From Platerodrilus igneus (Eukaryota; Arthropoda; Insecta; Coleoptera; Lycidae): a stretch of DNA of 64,000 nt. The DNA lies in NCBI GenBank assembly GCA_036346225.1, contig JARFIW010001178.1:1678917-1742916 (forward strand). The letters are read 5' to 3'. The translations under genes were made by a program, and so were the position numbers. Positions 44,268 to 55,064 of the stretch are shown here, one piece after another (the first letter of the stretch is position 1; each line of letters begins with the position of its first letter). The notes below the pieces were generated by a model. The model had not been told where the DNA came from and ran no database searches. It worked only from the letters and a program-made list of their open reading frames with translations.

Positions 44268-46141
44268 TGTAACAATTTTATTTTTGCAGTAGGAGAATCC
44301 ATTCATTAAACGTACAATGAATAGTAAAATACCTTTATTAATTAAAATAAATATTCAAGTAACAATCAAACTTTTATAGTATTATAATATCAAGGATTAT
44401 TAGTCGAGTTGTTTCCGAGTTCGGTGTAATTTCACAGCCACTGGCGCGCGCGTGAGAGGTTCGAGAACTAAAATCCGGAACCTCCCACCATACAAGAAAG
44501 CAGCGAGCGCACTCGTCGATAGTTAAAAGTAGCGTCAAGATGCATTCTAAGAGAATGGCGAGTGACCTCCGAGTCGCTCTATGTTTGTGAAACACTTCCT
44601 GAGTAACGGTTAGTACCTAATCCACATTTTGTATATTCGTTGTCATATTAGCTAATTTACAAAATTTATTTAGCGCAACGACCCATTTGAACTCGCAACG
44701 ACCCATTTGAACTCGCATAGCGACCTATTTGAACTCATAGCGACACATTTGAAATCCCAATGAGAAATTAGAAAACTGCATGGATAACGTATATATCGCA
44801 CACCACGTCGAAAATCGCAACTGTAAAATTTGAGACAACATGATCCCTTTGAAGTTACAATTTAGAAAGCTTAATTTGTTGGCTACGCAATGAAAAATTA
44901 TTTTAGTAAATAAATTTAGACAACGGAAGATTACGTTACAAAGTAATGCTGCCGTGATCCAAGTAAGGAACCCGCTTTGCTCCTACACCTGTGTTAAAGC
45001 ATGGAAAGCAAGTATAATTAGTTGCTGTTCCCGCTGCGGTAATTTCCATTACATCAAGGGACAACTGCTGCTCTTGGGTTCGTAATAGAATTAAGGATTT
45101 CCTGAGTGCTTTCCTTCTGAAAGTACATTATTTCATTTTGTTTGTTAGACGTACAAAATTGTTATTCAGTTTACCTGTAAATAAGCTGGTTTTCCCAGTA
45201 TTAAATTTGCTTTCACTTAGCTTCGTAAATACGTGATCACACGTGGCTTCAACGTAATTTAACAGCTGCTATTACATCACCTATTTGTTTGTTCACTATT
45301 GTCAACAATTGCCCAATGGCTAACACATGTTTAGCATTTTAGTACAACCACTATAGATAACATTAGAGAATATCTTGGTGATTATTTTGACTTCAAACTA
45401 AATTTAATTTTTTTAACCTAAAGAGAAAATTTCGTATATTCATTTGTAAATGACTCACACAGATCTGATTGGGTTATAAAGAAACTCTAGCATTTTTAGT
45501 TACATAGAATTATAAAATATTTGAGTAAGGATTTTTATTTTTATTTAATTACAATGATACTTTATTTACTGAAACCAAGAAAATTCTTATTAGTAAATTA
45601 ATATTCTTCATTTAAAGTTTTTTTATTCTGATCTAGTCTGATCAGACTTGGTAAACAAAAAGCAATAAGAACTAAAATTTTATGATCCCATTATGCAGAA
45701 AATATTCTCTATACTTTTTAGGTATACTTGAGGGATGCAAATAGTGTTCCCATTTTTTATGTGACTTAATTATTATTCTTTCTTACAGGAACAGCGTCTT
45801 ATTCTGTTAAGACAAGTTTGTGTATCAACGAAGGCGATCTCTTTTTGGGTCTCCAAGTCCGCCCTTAAAAATAGCTATGCCCTAAAATAAATCAATTTGG
45901 ACTTGGTGGCGCCTGTTTGTTTTTTGTTAAGTGTAACCCTCCATAGATTTCGACTTACCCCCCCATTGCTCATAGCTCTACCCCAGGAATAGACCCCTAG
46001 TTACGTCGGAAGACTTTGTTTTGCTGACCCCCAACTTCTAGAGTCAGATGTATGTATTAAGAAGAGAGCATTAGTTAAGCTCAATTTAGGAAAGAATGTG
46101 ACCGTTTGGGGTTAGCGATCAAGAAAAAATAATACGTTTCA
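44268..46141 (+). repeat. 5' LTR of the gypsy element
   Basis: 1874 bp, TGTAAC...GTTTCA. It includes a GC-rich patch (44440-44570) and four 20-bp-spaced repeats of CGACCCATTTGAACTCG (44675-44757). Compared with the 3' LTR it lacks about 40 bp near 45530. Most other differences are single-base length changes in homopolymers. Confidence 0.92.
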
Positions 46142-46142
46142 C

Positions 46143-46160
46143 TGGCGCCCAACGTGGGGC
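46143..46160 (+). other. primer-binding site, tRNA-Lys type
   Basis: TGGCGCCCAACGTGGGGC, one base after the 5' LTR. This matches the 18-nt site complementary to the 3' end of tRNA-Lys(1,2) known from several retroelements. Confidence 0.9.
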
Positions 46161-46440
46161 GTCGAAATTTGTTTGTTCAACGAGTAATTTGTTGAAATTC
46201 GTTCGTTCATAATTTAATTTAGCTCGAAAGTTGTTTGTTCATAATTTGATTTACCTTAAAATTTATTTGTTAAAATTAATTTGCTTCGAAATTTATTTGT
46301 TCTAAATTTAATTTGATTCGAAGTTTGTTAGCTCTAAATTTATTTTCCTTTGAAGTCCATTTGTCCAAAAGTTATTTTGCTCCGAAATTTGTTTGCTTAA
46401 GGTTTATTTGACACTTAGATTTGTTTGTTTGCTTTTGATA
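46161..46440 (+). repeat. degenerate tandem repeat in the gypsy leader
   Basis: About eight loose repeats spaced roughly 30-34 bp, each around CGAAATTTGTTTGTTC followed by an A/T stretch. They lie between the primer site and gag. Confidence 0.65.
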
Positions 46441-46674
46441 AAAGATTGGTTGTAACGGTAATCCCCATACACTCAATTCGTTAATTTGGTCAAATTTACT
46501 TTTGACTTTAGTTCTGTTTTGACCCTTAAATTTTTTGATATTGTTTTGGCAAAAATAATTTTACCAAAAACATTTTTGATTTTTACCTTTAGTAGTACGA
46601 ATTTGTTTTGATAGCTTTTGTAAGATTCGGATTAGTTAGATTTATCGGTTTGATTCCATTAGGTTGTAGTAACC

Positions 46675-48040
46675 ATGTCGGAAAAATTCCAAATTGTTTG
46701 TCTACTTAAAGAAGAATTGGAGTATGAACTAAGAATCAGAGGAGTGGTAAGTGAGAGGCCAGTGTTGGAGAAACGGAAAATTTTAGGTAGATTGTTAGCT
46801 AAAGAAATAGATAAGCCTGGTTGTTTGGTTGACCTTTCGTGTTATGAAGTAGATTTTGCAACGGAAAGTAAAGAAATTTCAGTTTCAGTCGAGTCAGTTC
46901 GTAATATTGTGTCCGAGTTTGAGGCGACTCATCAGACTCAATTTTTAGAAGAGCTTGTTCAAGGATAAACCACCTTTCGGGACGAGCTAAGCGTATGAAA
47001 ATCCCTTCAATAAATCCCGATGAAGCAATTAAGTTTAGAAATGAGACCGTAGCAACGATATTAACTCTTGAAGCTGAGTTGTACGATAAAATCAATAAAA
47101 GTACAGAGTCCACCTATTTAGATCGGTCCGTTGTAGTATCTCCTTTAGTTAGTGCACCTATCCATTCGACTTCGTATGTAACACCTTCAGTACCTATAGG
47201 TTCATGGCCTGTAAAATTCTCAGGTGACCCCAAACAACTACATTCATTTTAGATAGAGTTAGTGATTTAGCACAATCTCGTAAGGTATCCGAAGCTGACT
47301 TATTTGGATCAGCATGTGAACTTTTGTGGGTGACGCTTTGGTTTGGTTTAGAACAGTGAAAAATTCTTTGCGAGACTGGAACTCCTTGTTAGAACGTTTA
47401 AGGAAGATTTTCTACCTGGTTCTTCGGATGATGACATTTGGGAAAAGATCAGAAATCGTCGTCAAGGTAAAGACGAAAGGATTATTTTATTTGTCGCGCA
47501 TATGCAAACCCTCTTTAGTAGACTGACCAACGAGCCAGTAGAAGTTACTAAAGTTAAAATGATTAGAAGAAATTTGGTTCCTGAATATATTTCGGCACTT
47601 GCATTGTCGGACATTCAAGATTTGTCGACCCTAGTAAATTTGTGTAAAAGGTTAGAAGAAGCTTCTTTGATGAAACTAAACTCGGTTTTGGCGTCTTCTA
47701 ATAAACCTAATAAGATTTGCAACCCTCTAAGCATCCATATGAGAACAAACATCCTGGGTTGAATGAGAAAGTTTATGCTGTTAAGAGTAGGGTGTTTCAG
47801 AATAAATTAGTCAATCCTCAAGTAACAGTAGCGGATAAGAGCTCTTTAGAGTCCTCGGTTTGTAATTCCTTTAGTCCCGATAAGAGGAATCATTTTGTTT
47901 GTTGGAATTGCTCCCGTAGTGGACATTGGTTTAGAGATTGTAGAGCAACAAAAAATTTTTGTTTTGGATGTGGTCGAAAAGGCGTTAAGGCAACGTCATG
48001 TCCACATTGTTCAAAAACCAGTAAGGCGGCAGGTACATAG
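46675..48040 (+). pseudogene. gypsy Gag (capsid/nucleocapsid), frameshifted
   Basis: The start codon at 46675 (AACCATG) opens MSEKFQIVCLLKEELEYELR, a charged helical Gag N-terminus, with a stop at 46966. It is picked up in other frames at 46995-47252, 47326-47526 and 47502-48040. The capsid-like middle includes GDALVWFRTVKNSLRDWNSL and NLVPEYISALALSDIQDL. The C-terminal nucleocapsid has two zinc knuckles, CWNCSRSGHWFRDC and CFGCGRKGVKATSCPHC (the second atypical, C-x2-C...C-x2-C). It overlaps the pol frame from about 47895, so pol was probably expressed by frameshifting. Several of the apparent breaks may be assembly errors (see findings). Gag packages element RNA in cytoplasmic particles. 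Confidence 0.85.
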
Positions 48041-49454
48041 TGGTCGGTATCCTGTTCCGCGTCATAAGGCTACAGTTATGATTTGTAAACAAGAAAAATA
48101 TTTTAGTAAAGACGAGTGGTCGAGATGGCTTACAGTTGTTAAAAATTTTTGTCAGGACTCTTCGAAGCCTAAGAATAATACTCTGTTCATTGAGAAGCAG
48201 TGTGATAATCGACCCTACATTATGGTGAAATTAATAGATAGAGACATTACCGGTCTTCTGGATTCGGGATGCACCACCTCAGTAGTAGGATCCTTAGCAC
48301 TTTCAATTGTTAGAGAATTAGACTTGAAAATTTTTAGTTCAGCAAAAACAGGTATCACTACAGCTGATGGTTCAATAAAGTCTGTTGTAGGCTCAGTAGA
48401 TTTGCCAATTTGTATAGGTAATGATTGCCGCATCCTTAATGCATTAGTGGTTCCGTCCCTACCGCATACATTTATTTTCGGTAGTGACTTTGCAAAATTA
48501 TTTGGTGTAGTTGCTGACTTTAGAAGTAATAATTGGTTTATCCAAAGCAATGTTGGGAACGACATAGGGTATATAGGTCCGTCTTCCATCCCTTTGAACA
48601 CTGAAGATTCTTTATGTGGTTTACATGACCTCTCAGATGCTCAAAGTGCGCAAGCACAAGAGTTAATAAATTCATTTAGTGAGATTAGCAGCGACGATAG
48701 ATTAGGACGAACTCACCTAATCGAATTGGACATAGACACAGGCAATGCCAAACCCTTCCACAAGAAACCATATGTCATGTCACCATATATGGGTAAGATA
48801 TTGAATGAGGAATTGGACGACATGCTTAGACTTAAAGTTATAGAACCGTGTACTAGTCCGTGGTCCTCTCTAGTTTTGTTGGTTAAGAAGGCAGATGGAG
48901 AATATCGCTTCTGTTTTGATGGTAGAACCCTGAACGACTTAACTGTTCATGATTCGTACCCCCTTGCGAACGTAGATAGAATTCTCAATATGTTGAGAGG
49001 TGCGAACTACATTTCGTCTCTGGATTTGAGAAAATCGTTTTGGCAAATCCCTCTTAGTGAATCGTCTAAGGATAAGACTGCCTTCAGTGTTATCTCACGA
49101 GGACAATATAGATTTACATGCATGCCATTTGGGTTGAAGAATGCTGCGCAGACGCAACAGCGTTTAGTAGATGCAATTTTGGTCCACGTTTTGAACCCCA
49201 TGTATTTTGCTATTTGGACGACATAATATTATGTTCGTCATCTTTTGAAGATCATCTAAAGTTATTAGTAGAGGTTAAGCAACGTTTAAAAGAAGCTAAC
49301 CTTACCATAAATATAAGTAAATGTGAATTTTTAAAAACACTTAAATTTTTGGGTTATATAGTAGGTTCGAACTCACTTCGTACAGATCCCGATAAGGTGT
49401 CGGCGATGGTTAACTTTCCCGTCCGAAAACCACAACGGAAATTAAAAGGTTTAT
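48041..49454 (+). pseudogene. gypsy Pol part 1: aspartic protease and reverse transcriptase
   Basis: Protease: RDITGLLDSGCTTSVVGSL with catalytic DSG (about 48240-48295), ITTADGS and PHTFIFGSDFAKLFGVVADF. RT: HKKPYVMSPYMGKILNEELD, VIEPCTSPWSSLVLLVKKAD, YRFCFDGRTLNDLTVHDSYP, ISSLDLRKSFWQIPL (catalytic Asp), FTCMPFGLKNAAQTQQRLVD. A frame change near 49200 follows; the catalytic CYLDDIILCSSSFEDHL is in the next frame. KFLGYIVGS and the palm/thumb end lead to a further frame change at 49454. Known role: Pol processing and reverse transcription of element RNA. All catalytic residues are present; only the frame is broken. Confidence 0.9.
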
Positions 49455-51320
49455 AGGAATGTGCAGCTGGTACAGGCGCTTTATAAAGAATTTTTCGTCT
49501 TTAGTTTCGCCTATTAATGACCTCATTAAAAGTAAGAAAAAAGGTCAAACTGTAAACTGGAGTGCGGAAGCAGAAAATTCATTTGTGCTAATCAAGCAAG
49601 CATTAGTTTCTGCACCTCTTCTTTCGCAGCCAGACTACTCGGCACCCTTTATCGTTGAGTGTGACGCAAGCAACACTGGGTTAGGAGCTGTGTTGATTCA
49701 GAATGTAAACGGAGAAGAGCGTGTAATTTCGTACGCAAGCAAAACCCTGAGCCGTACTGAGCGCAATTATTCCACCACTGAAAGAGAGTGTTTAGCGGTT
49801 ATTTTTGCAATTGAGAAATTTCGTCCGTGGGTAGAAGGAGTTCGATTCACCGTTGTCACCGATCATTTTTCGTTACTTTGGTTGAGTAATCTTCAGAATC
49901 CAACTGGAAAACTCGCCAGATGGTCAGTTCGATTAAGGCAACACTCATTTGATTTGGTGCATAGAAAAGGAAAGTTCAATATAGTTCCAGATTGTCTTAG
50001 TCGTGGTGTTCCTTTAGAAAATCCAGAAGTTAACTTAGTAGAGATTAAACTTGATGCAGTAGACTTGTGGTATGAGTCTTTGAGAAAGAAAATTTTGTTG
50101 TCACCGAAAAGCTACCCACAATGGAAAGTAGAAGATGGGTTTATTTATAAGTTTATACCTTCCTTATTACCGCATTCGGCGAATGTTGTAGAGTGGAAAT
50201 ATTTGGTGCCAAAGTCTCAGCGCGTAGATGTCATTAAATCATGTCATGACCCCCTTCAGCAGGACATTTTGGTTCCTTAAAACTTTGTCTCGAGTCCAAG
50301 AATTGTATTATTGGCCAAAGATGATCTTTGACGTACGTAAATTTTGTAGGAAATGTTTGATTTGTGGTGCTCAAAAACCACCCAATAGAGGTCCCCTTGG
50401 AATGATGGGAAAGGAGAAAGAAGTTGGACTACCATTCCAAACCATTGCATTAGATTTGATGGGTCCGTTTCCTCGTTCCAAACGCGGACATAAATGGCTC
50501 TTAGTTGTTGGTGATTGGTTCTCGAAGTATTCGATTTTGCAACCTTTACGTAGTGCTACCGCACATTTGATCGAGAAGTTTTTGGAAGAAAAGGTATTTC
50601 TTGTCTACGGAGTACCACAATTTGTTATTTGTGATAATGGTCCACAATTAGTTGGACGTATTTTTAAAGCTTTGTGTGCAAGGTACGAAATTCAAAAATT
50701 TGGTATAACGCTGTTTATGCTCCCCAATGCAATTTTGTGGAAAGAATCAATAAGACAGTTGGTACAGCAATCCGTACATACGTAGAAGAACATGATACGT
50801 GGGATGTTGAGATATCAAAGATCCAATACGCGATCAACTCAGCAAAACATGAGTCCACCAACTATTCACCAAATTTTTAGTTTTTGGTCGTCAGGTACCT
50901 TTAAGTGGAAAAGCTTATAAGGATAATTTTATACCTGGTGAGGATGTTGATGTCGTCTCCAGTAGTAGACCTTCTTATGTTTTGGATCGTCAACTTTTGT
51001 TTGATATTTTTGGAAGTGTCCGTGAAAATTTGCATGTAGCTTATCAACGTTCGTAAACGCTACAATCTTCGGAGAAGAGACATTTCATTCCGAGTCGGAG
51101 AGTATGTTTGGAGAACTAATAAGGTCCTCTCGAGTGCTAGTGATAAATTTTCCGCTAAGTTAGCTCCTAAGTTCGTTATGAGTAAAATTCGGAAAAAACA
51201 TTCCAGTTTAGTATATGAGTTAGAAAACGAAGATGGAACAAGAGCAGGAAATGGCACATAAAGGACTTGAAACCAATTGGAGTATCAGATCCAAATGAAA
51301 ATGATGATTTTGACGATTAA
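49455..51320 (+). pseudogene. gypsy Pol part 2: RNase H and integrase
   Basis: After MCSWYRRFIKNFSSLVSPI (RT thumb), RNase H reads FIVECDASNTGLGAVLIQ, NYSTTERECLAVIFAIEKFR and VVTDHFSLLWL. HRKGKFNIVPDCLSR closes it. The integrase zinc domain (CHDP...YYWPKMIFDVRKFCRKCLIC) is crossed by a frame change at about 50270. Catalytic core: TIALDLMGPFPRSKRG (Asp), VPQFVICDNGPQLVG (Asp) and, after a frame change near 50690, PQCNFVERINKT (Glu). The C-terminal part has RVGEYVWRTNKVL, a GPY/F-like KLAPKFVMSKIRK and the acidic end NENDDFDD with stop at 51318-51320. A stop near 50878 and one at 51054-51056 are further lesions. The integrase makes 4-bp staggered cuts, matching the CAGT duplication. Confidence 0.9.
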
Positions 51321-51814
51321 TTCCGGTCCGGTCATCTCTTTGATATTAAGTAATGACGTAGTGGTCTGTTTTGTTTTGTTCCAATTCTTGATCTAGTGTC
51401 GGTCCACTAATATTGAGTATTTTGTTTGAGGTGAAATAAGTGGTTTGAGATTTTGTAAGTTTTGTAAGTTGAGGTGTGCCTTGGTGCACGCTGGTCGTTT
51501 TGCTCGCGCGTTGCTCGGAGATGTGTTTGGAGGATGTCTTTGACAGATATCCTTACAATGTAGAAGTAGGTGGGCTATTTAACTATTGGTCCTGATTTCT
51601 ACATGTCAAGGTGGAGAGAATGAATTGTTCTTTCCTTGTTCCTTTTGACCGTTAGAAGTTCTTAGATTTGATAAGGTCAAAGTTGACTTGGTGATTTTCA
51701 CCGTTTGGTCCATCACTAATGAGATCAGTTGTTCGTTAGCAATTAGTGATAGGATGATCAGTAGGGTGTAGGATTCTACAACCCTAACTGGGTTATTTTG
51801 GGTTTGAAATTTGA
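51321..51814 (+). other. gypsy 3' non-coding region, no env seen
   Basis: Between the end of pol and the tandem array. I find no signal peptide, no transmembrane frame and no other coding signal. Confidence 0.6.
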
Positions 51815-52320
51815 TGAGTAACCTGATGGTTAGGTTACCTTTGTTTTGATTATCTCTTTGTAATAAAGTGATAATATTTTGTATTTGAATTTGTTAAGTA
51901 ACCGTATGGTCAGGTTACCTTTGTTTTGATTATCTCTTTGTAATAAAGTGATAATATTTTGTATTTGAATTTGTTAAGTAACCGTATGGTCAGGTTACCT
52001 TTGTTTTGATTATCTCTTTGTAATAAAGTGATAATATTTTGTATTTGAATTTGTTAAGTAACCGTATGGTCAGGTTACCTTTGTTTTGATTATCTCTTTG
52101 TAATAAAGTGATAATATTTTGTATTTGAATTTGTTAAGTAACCGTATGGTCAGGTTACCTTTGTTTTGATTATCTCTTTGTAATAAAGTGATAATATTTT
52201 GTATTTGAATTTGTTAAGTAACCGTATGGTCGGGTTACCTTCGTTTTGATTATCTCTTTGTAATAAAGTGATAATACTTTGTATTTGAATTTGATAAGTA
52301 ACCTTTTGATTAGGTCACTT
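51815..52320 (+). repeat. 80-bp tandem array, about 6 copies, in the gypsy 3' region
   Basis: Exact 80-bp period: ACCGTATGGTCAGGTTACCT starts at 51901, 51981, 52061 and 52141, with a one-base variant at 52221. Diverged units flank it at about 51821 and 52301. The central four copies are essentially identical. Confidence 0.95.
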
Positions 52321-52859
52321 TTGTTTTGGTTATCACCTTGTGATGATGCTTAAATTTAGACCTATTAGTAGGGTATTTCTTTTGATTCTCACCTTATAGT
52401 GATGATATTTTGAATGGTAATGCTGTTCTGATGAGGAAGCATTCCTGTTTTTGTAAATAGAGCTAAATGAGCTCCTGGAAGTGAAGTTTTTGAAATTAGA
52501 AGTAAATTGTAAGTGTTTGATTTTAGGTCAGAAATATTAGCCTTATTAGAAGTAGGAATCTCAAGTCAAGAAATTTTGTAAATTTAAATTCTTTTGTCCC
52601 GTGGAGTGTTTGACTCTCTAATTTGACCCCCTCCCAATTTTGATTATTACCGATTGTGACTCCCCGATTTTGTCTCCCGATGGACGTCAGGTACACGTAG
52701 TTACCAACACACTCTCAATTATAAATGAAGGTCCCCCATTTGAGTAAATTTATAAAATTGCATAGTTGGTTAGGAAGATAGGAAAGGCTAGTATTGTTGT
52801 AAAAAAAATTTTTTGTATTAGTTATATTTGAAGTTTTTTAAGAAAAATTTTTTTCTTTT
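52321..52859 (+). other. gypsy 3' non-coding region after the array
   Basis: No coding signal. It ends in T/A-rich sequence directly before the purine tract. Confidence 0.6.
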
Positions 52860-52872
52860 AGGAAAGAGGTAG
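52860..52872 (+). other. polypurine tract of the gypsy element
   Basis: AGGAAAGAGGTAG lies immediately upstream of the 3' LTR, the plus-strand primer position. Confidence 0.8.
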
Positions 52873-54779
52873 TGTAACAATTTTATTTTTGCAGTAGGAG
52901 AATCCATTCATTAAACGTACAATGAATAGTAAAATACCTTTATTAATTAAAATAAATATTCAAGTAACAATCAAACTTTTATAGTATTATAATATCAAGG
53001 ATTATTAGTCGAGTTGTTTCCGAGTTCGGTGTAATTTCACAGCCACTGGCGCGCGTGAGAGGTTCGAGAACTAAAATCCGGAACCTCCCACCATACAAGA
53101 AAGCAGCGAGCGCACTCGTCGATAGTTAAAAGTAGCGTCAAGATGCATTCTAAGAGAATGGCGAGTGACCTCCGAGTCGCTCTATGTTTGTGAAACACTT
53201 CCTGAGTAACGGTTAGTACCTAATCCACATTTTGTATATTCGTTGTCATATTAGCTAATTTACAAAATTTATTTAGCGCAACGACCCATTTGAACTCAAC
53301 GACCCATTTGAACTCGCAACGACCTATTTGAACTCGCAACGACACATTTGAAATCCCAATGAGAAATTAGAAAACTGCATGGATAACGTATATATCGCAC
53401 ACCACGTCGAAAATCGCAACTGTAAAATTTGAGACAACATGATCCCTTTGAAGTTACAATTTAGAAAGCTTAATTTGTTGGCTACGCAATGAAAAATTAT
53501 TTTAGTAAATAAATTTAGACAACGGAAGATTACGTTACAAAGTAATGCTGCCGTGATCCAAGTAAGGAACCCGCTTTGCTCCTACACCTGTGTTAAAGCA
53601 TGGAAAGCAAGTATAATTAGTTGCTGTTCCGCGCTGCGAGGTAATTTCCATTACATCAAGGGACAACTGCTGCTCTTGGGTTCGTAATAGAATTAAGATT
53701 TCCTGAGTACTTTCCTTCTGAAAGTACATTATTTCATTTTGTTTGTTAGACGTACAAAATTGTTATTCAGTTTACCTGTAAATAAGCTGGTTTTCCCCAG
53801 TATTAAATTTGCTTTCACTTAGCTTCGTAAATACGTGATCACACGTGGCTTCAACGTAATTTAACAGCTGCTATTACATCACCTATTTGTTTGTTCACTA
53901 TTGTCAACAATTGCCCAATGGCTAACACATGTTTAGCATTTTAGTACAACCACTATAGATAACATTAGAGAATATCTTGGTGATTATTTTGACTTCAAAC
54001 TAAATTTAAGTTTGTTAACCTAAAGAGAAAATTTCGTATATTCATTTGTAAATGACTCACACAGATCTGATTGGGTTATAAAGAAACTCTAGCATTTTTA
54101 GTTACATAGAATTATAAAATATTTGAGTAAGGATTAGTTGATAACCTTTACTACCAGTTTTGCAAGTACTTCAAATTTTTATTTTATTTAATTACAATGA
54201 TACTTTATTTACTGAAACCAAGAAAATTCTTATTAGTAAATTAATATTCTTCATTTAAAGTTTTTATTCTGATCTAGTCTGATCAGACTTGGTAAACAAA
54301 AAGCAATAAGAACTAAAATTTTATGATCCCATTATGCAGAAAATATTCTCTATACTTTTTAGGTATACTTGAGGGACGCAAATAGTGTTCCCATTTTTAT
54401 GTGACTTAATTATTATTCTTTCTTACAGGAACAGCGTCTTATTCTGTTAAGACAAGTTTGTGTATCAACGAAGGCGATCTCTTTTTTGGGTCTCCAAGTC
54501 CGCCCTTAAAAAATAGCTATGCCCTAAAATAAATCAATTTGGACTTGGTGGCGCCTGTTTGTTTTTGTTAAGTGTAACCCTCCATAGATTTCGACTTACC
54601 CCCATTGCTCATAGCTCTACCCAAGGAATAGACCCTAGTTACGTCGGAAGACTTTGTTTTGCTGACCCCCAACTTCTAGAGTCAGATGTATGTATTAAGA
54701 AGAGAGCATTAGTTAAGCTCAATTTAGGAAAGAATGTGACCGTTTGGGGTTAGCGATCAAGAAAATATAATACGTTTCA
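52873..54779 (+). repeat. 3' LTR of the gypsy element
   Basis: 1907 bp, same ends as the 5' LTR. It has four CGACC(C/T)ATTTGAACTCG-type repeats at 53277-53357, slightly different from the 5' LTR. It carries about 40 bp near 54134-54175 that are missing from the 5' LTR. Confidence 0.92.
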
Positions 54780-54783
54780 CAGT
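54780..54783. repeat. CAGT target duplication, right of gypsy
   Basis: Pairs with 44264-44267. Confidence 0.85.
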
Positions 54784-55060
54784 GATAAAACAAATAGGAA
54801 GTTCATTATAAACAATCTAATTATATTTACACAAAATTTATGTCCATATTTTATCAATTTCCTGGCAGCAGCTTTAGAATAATGCTTCACACATCAACAT
54901 ATCACAAGTATAACTTATATTTTTTATTCAAGCTGTTGAAGATATGTCAGGTAATGATACTGGTGGCGCCACCAACCAAATAAAAAAAAAGTTTAGCTGC
55001 AGTTCTTATTTTATTTATTACTAAATCTGTTACATATATGTAACGCTAGACTTTCGTGGG
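54784..55060 (-). repeat. piggyBac 5' end sequence and terminal inverted repeat
   Basis: The 5' end of the piggyBac element (transposase is on the minus strand), separated from its gene by the gypsy insertion. The TIR is at the right edge (55045-55060). Confidence 0.75.
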
Positions 55061-55064
55061 TTAA
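55061..55064. repeat. TTAA target duplication, right of piggyBac
   Basis: Matches 41608-41611. Confidence 0.85.

Larger units (their letters stand above)
44268..54779 (+). mobile_element. full-length Ty3/gypsy LTR retrotransposon (long-LTR, tRNA-Lys-primed)
   Basis: A complete plus-strand element of 10.5 kb: 5' LTR 44268-46141, primer-binding site 46143-46160, repetitive leader, gag, protease-RT-RNase H-integrase, 3' non-coding region with an 80-bp tandem array, purine tract 52860-52872, 3' LTR 52873-54779. CAGT is duplicated at both ends, so both termini are certain. LTRs near 1.9 kb and tRNA-Lys priming recall the Osvaldo/Woot group of insects; that placement is inference. No envelope gene was found between integrase and the 3' LTR. 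It is inserted upstream of the transposase coding region of a piggyBac element. Confidence 0.92.
41612..55060 (-). mobile_element. piggyBac transposon interrupted by an LTR-like insertion and a gypsy element
   Basis: The ends are CCCATGAAAGCCCAAC at 41612 and, inverted, CCCACGAAAGTCTAGC at 55060. They are adjacent to TTAA on both sides, the obligatory piggyBac target. Subterminal sequence GTAACGCTGGGCTTTCG (41754) echoes the end GTAACGCTAGACTTTCG (55040). The transposase runs on the minus strand (about 44062-41824). Subtracting the gypsy insertion (44268-54779 plus one 4-bp duplication) leaves about 2.9 kb, and about 2.2 kb without the internal LTR-like insert, a usual piggyBac size. Confidence 0.88.

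Noticed and set aside
51815..52320. Possible CRISPR-like array
   Set aside because: Units are directly adjacent 80-bp repeats with no unique spacers, inside a eukaryotic retrotransposon.
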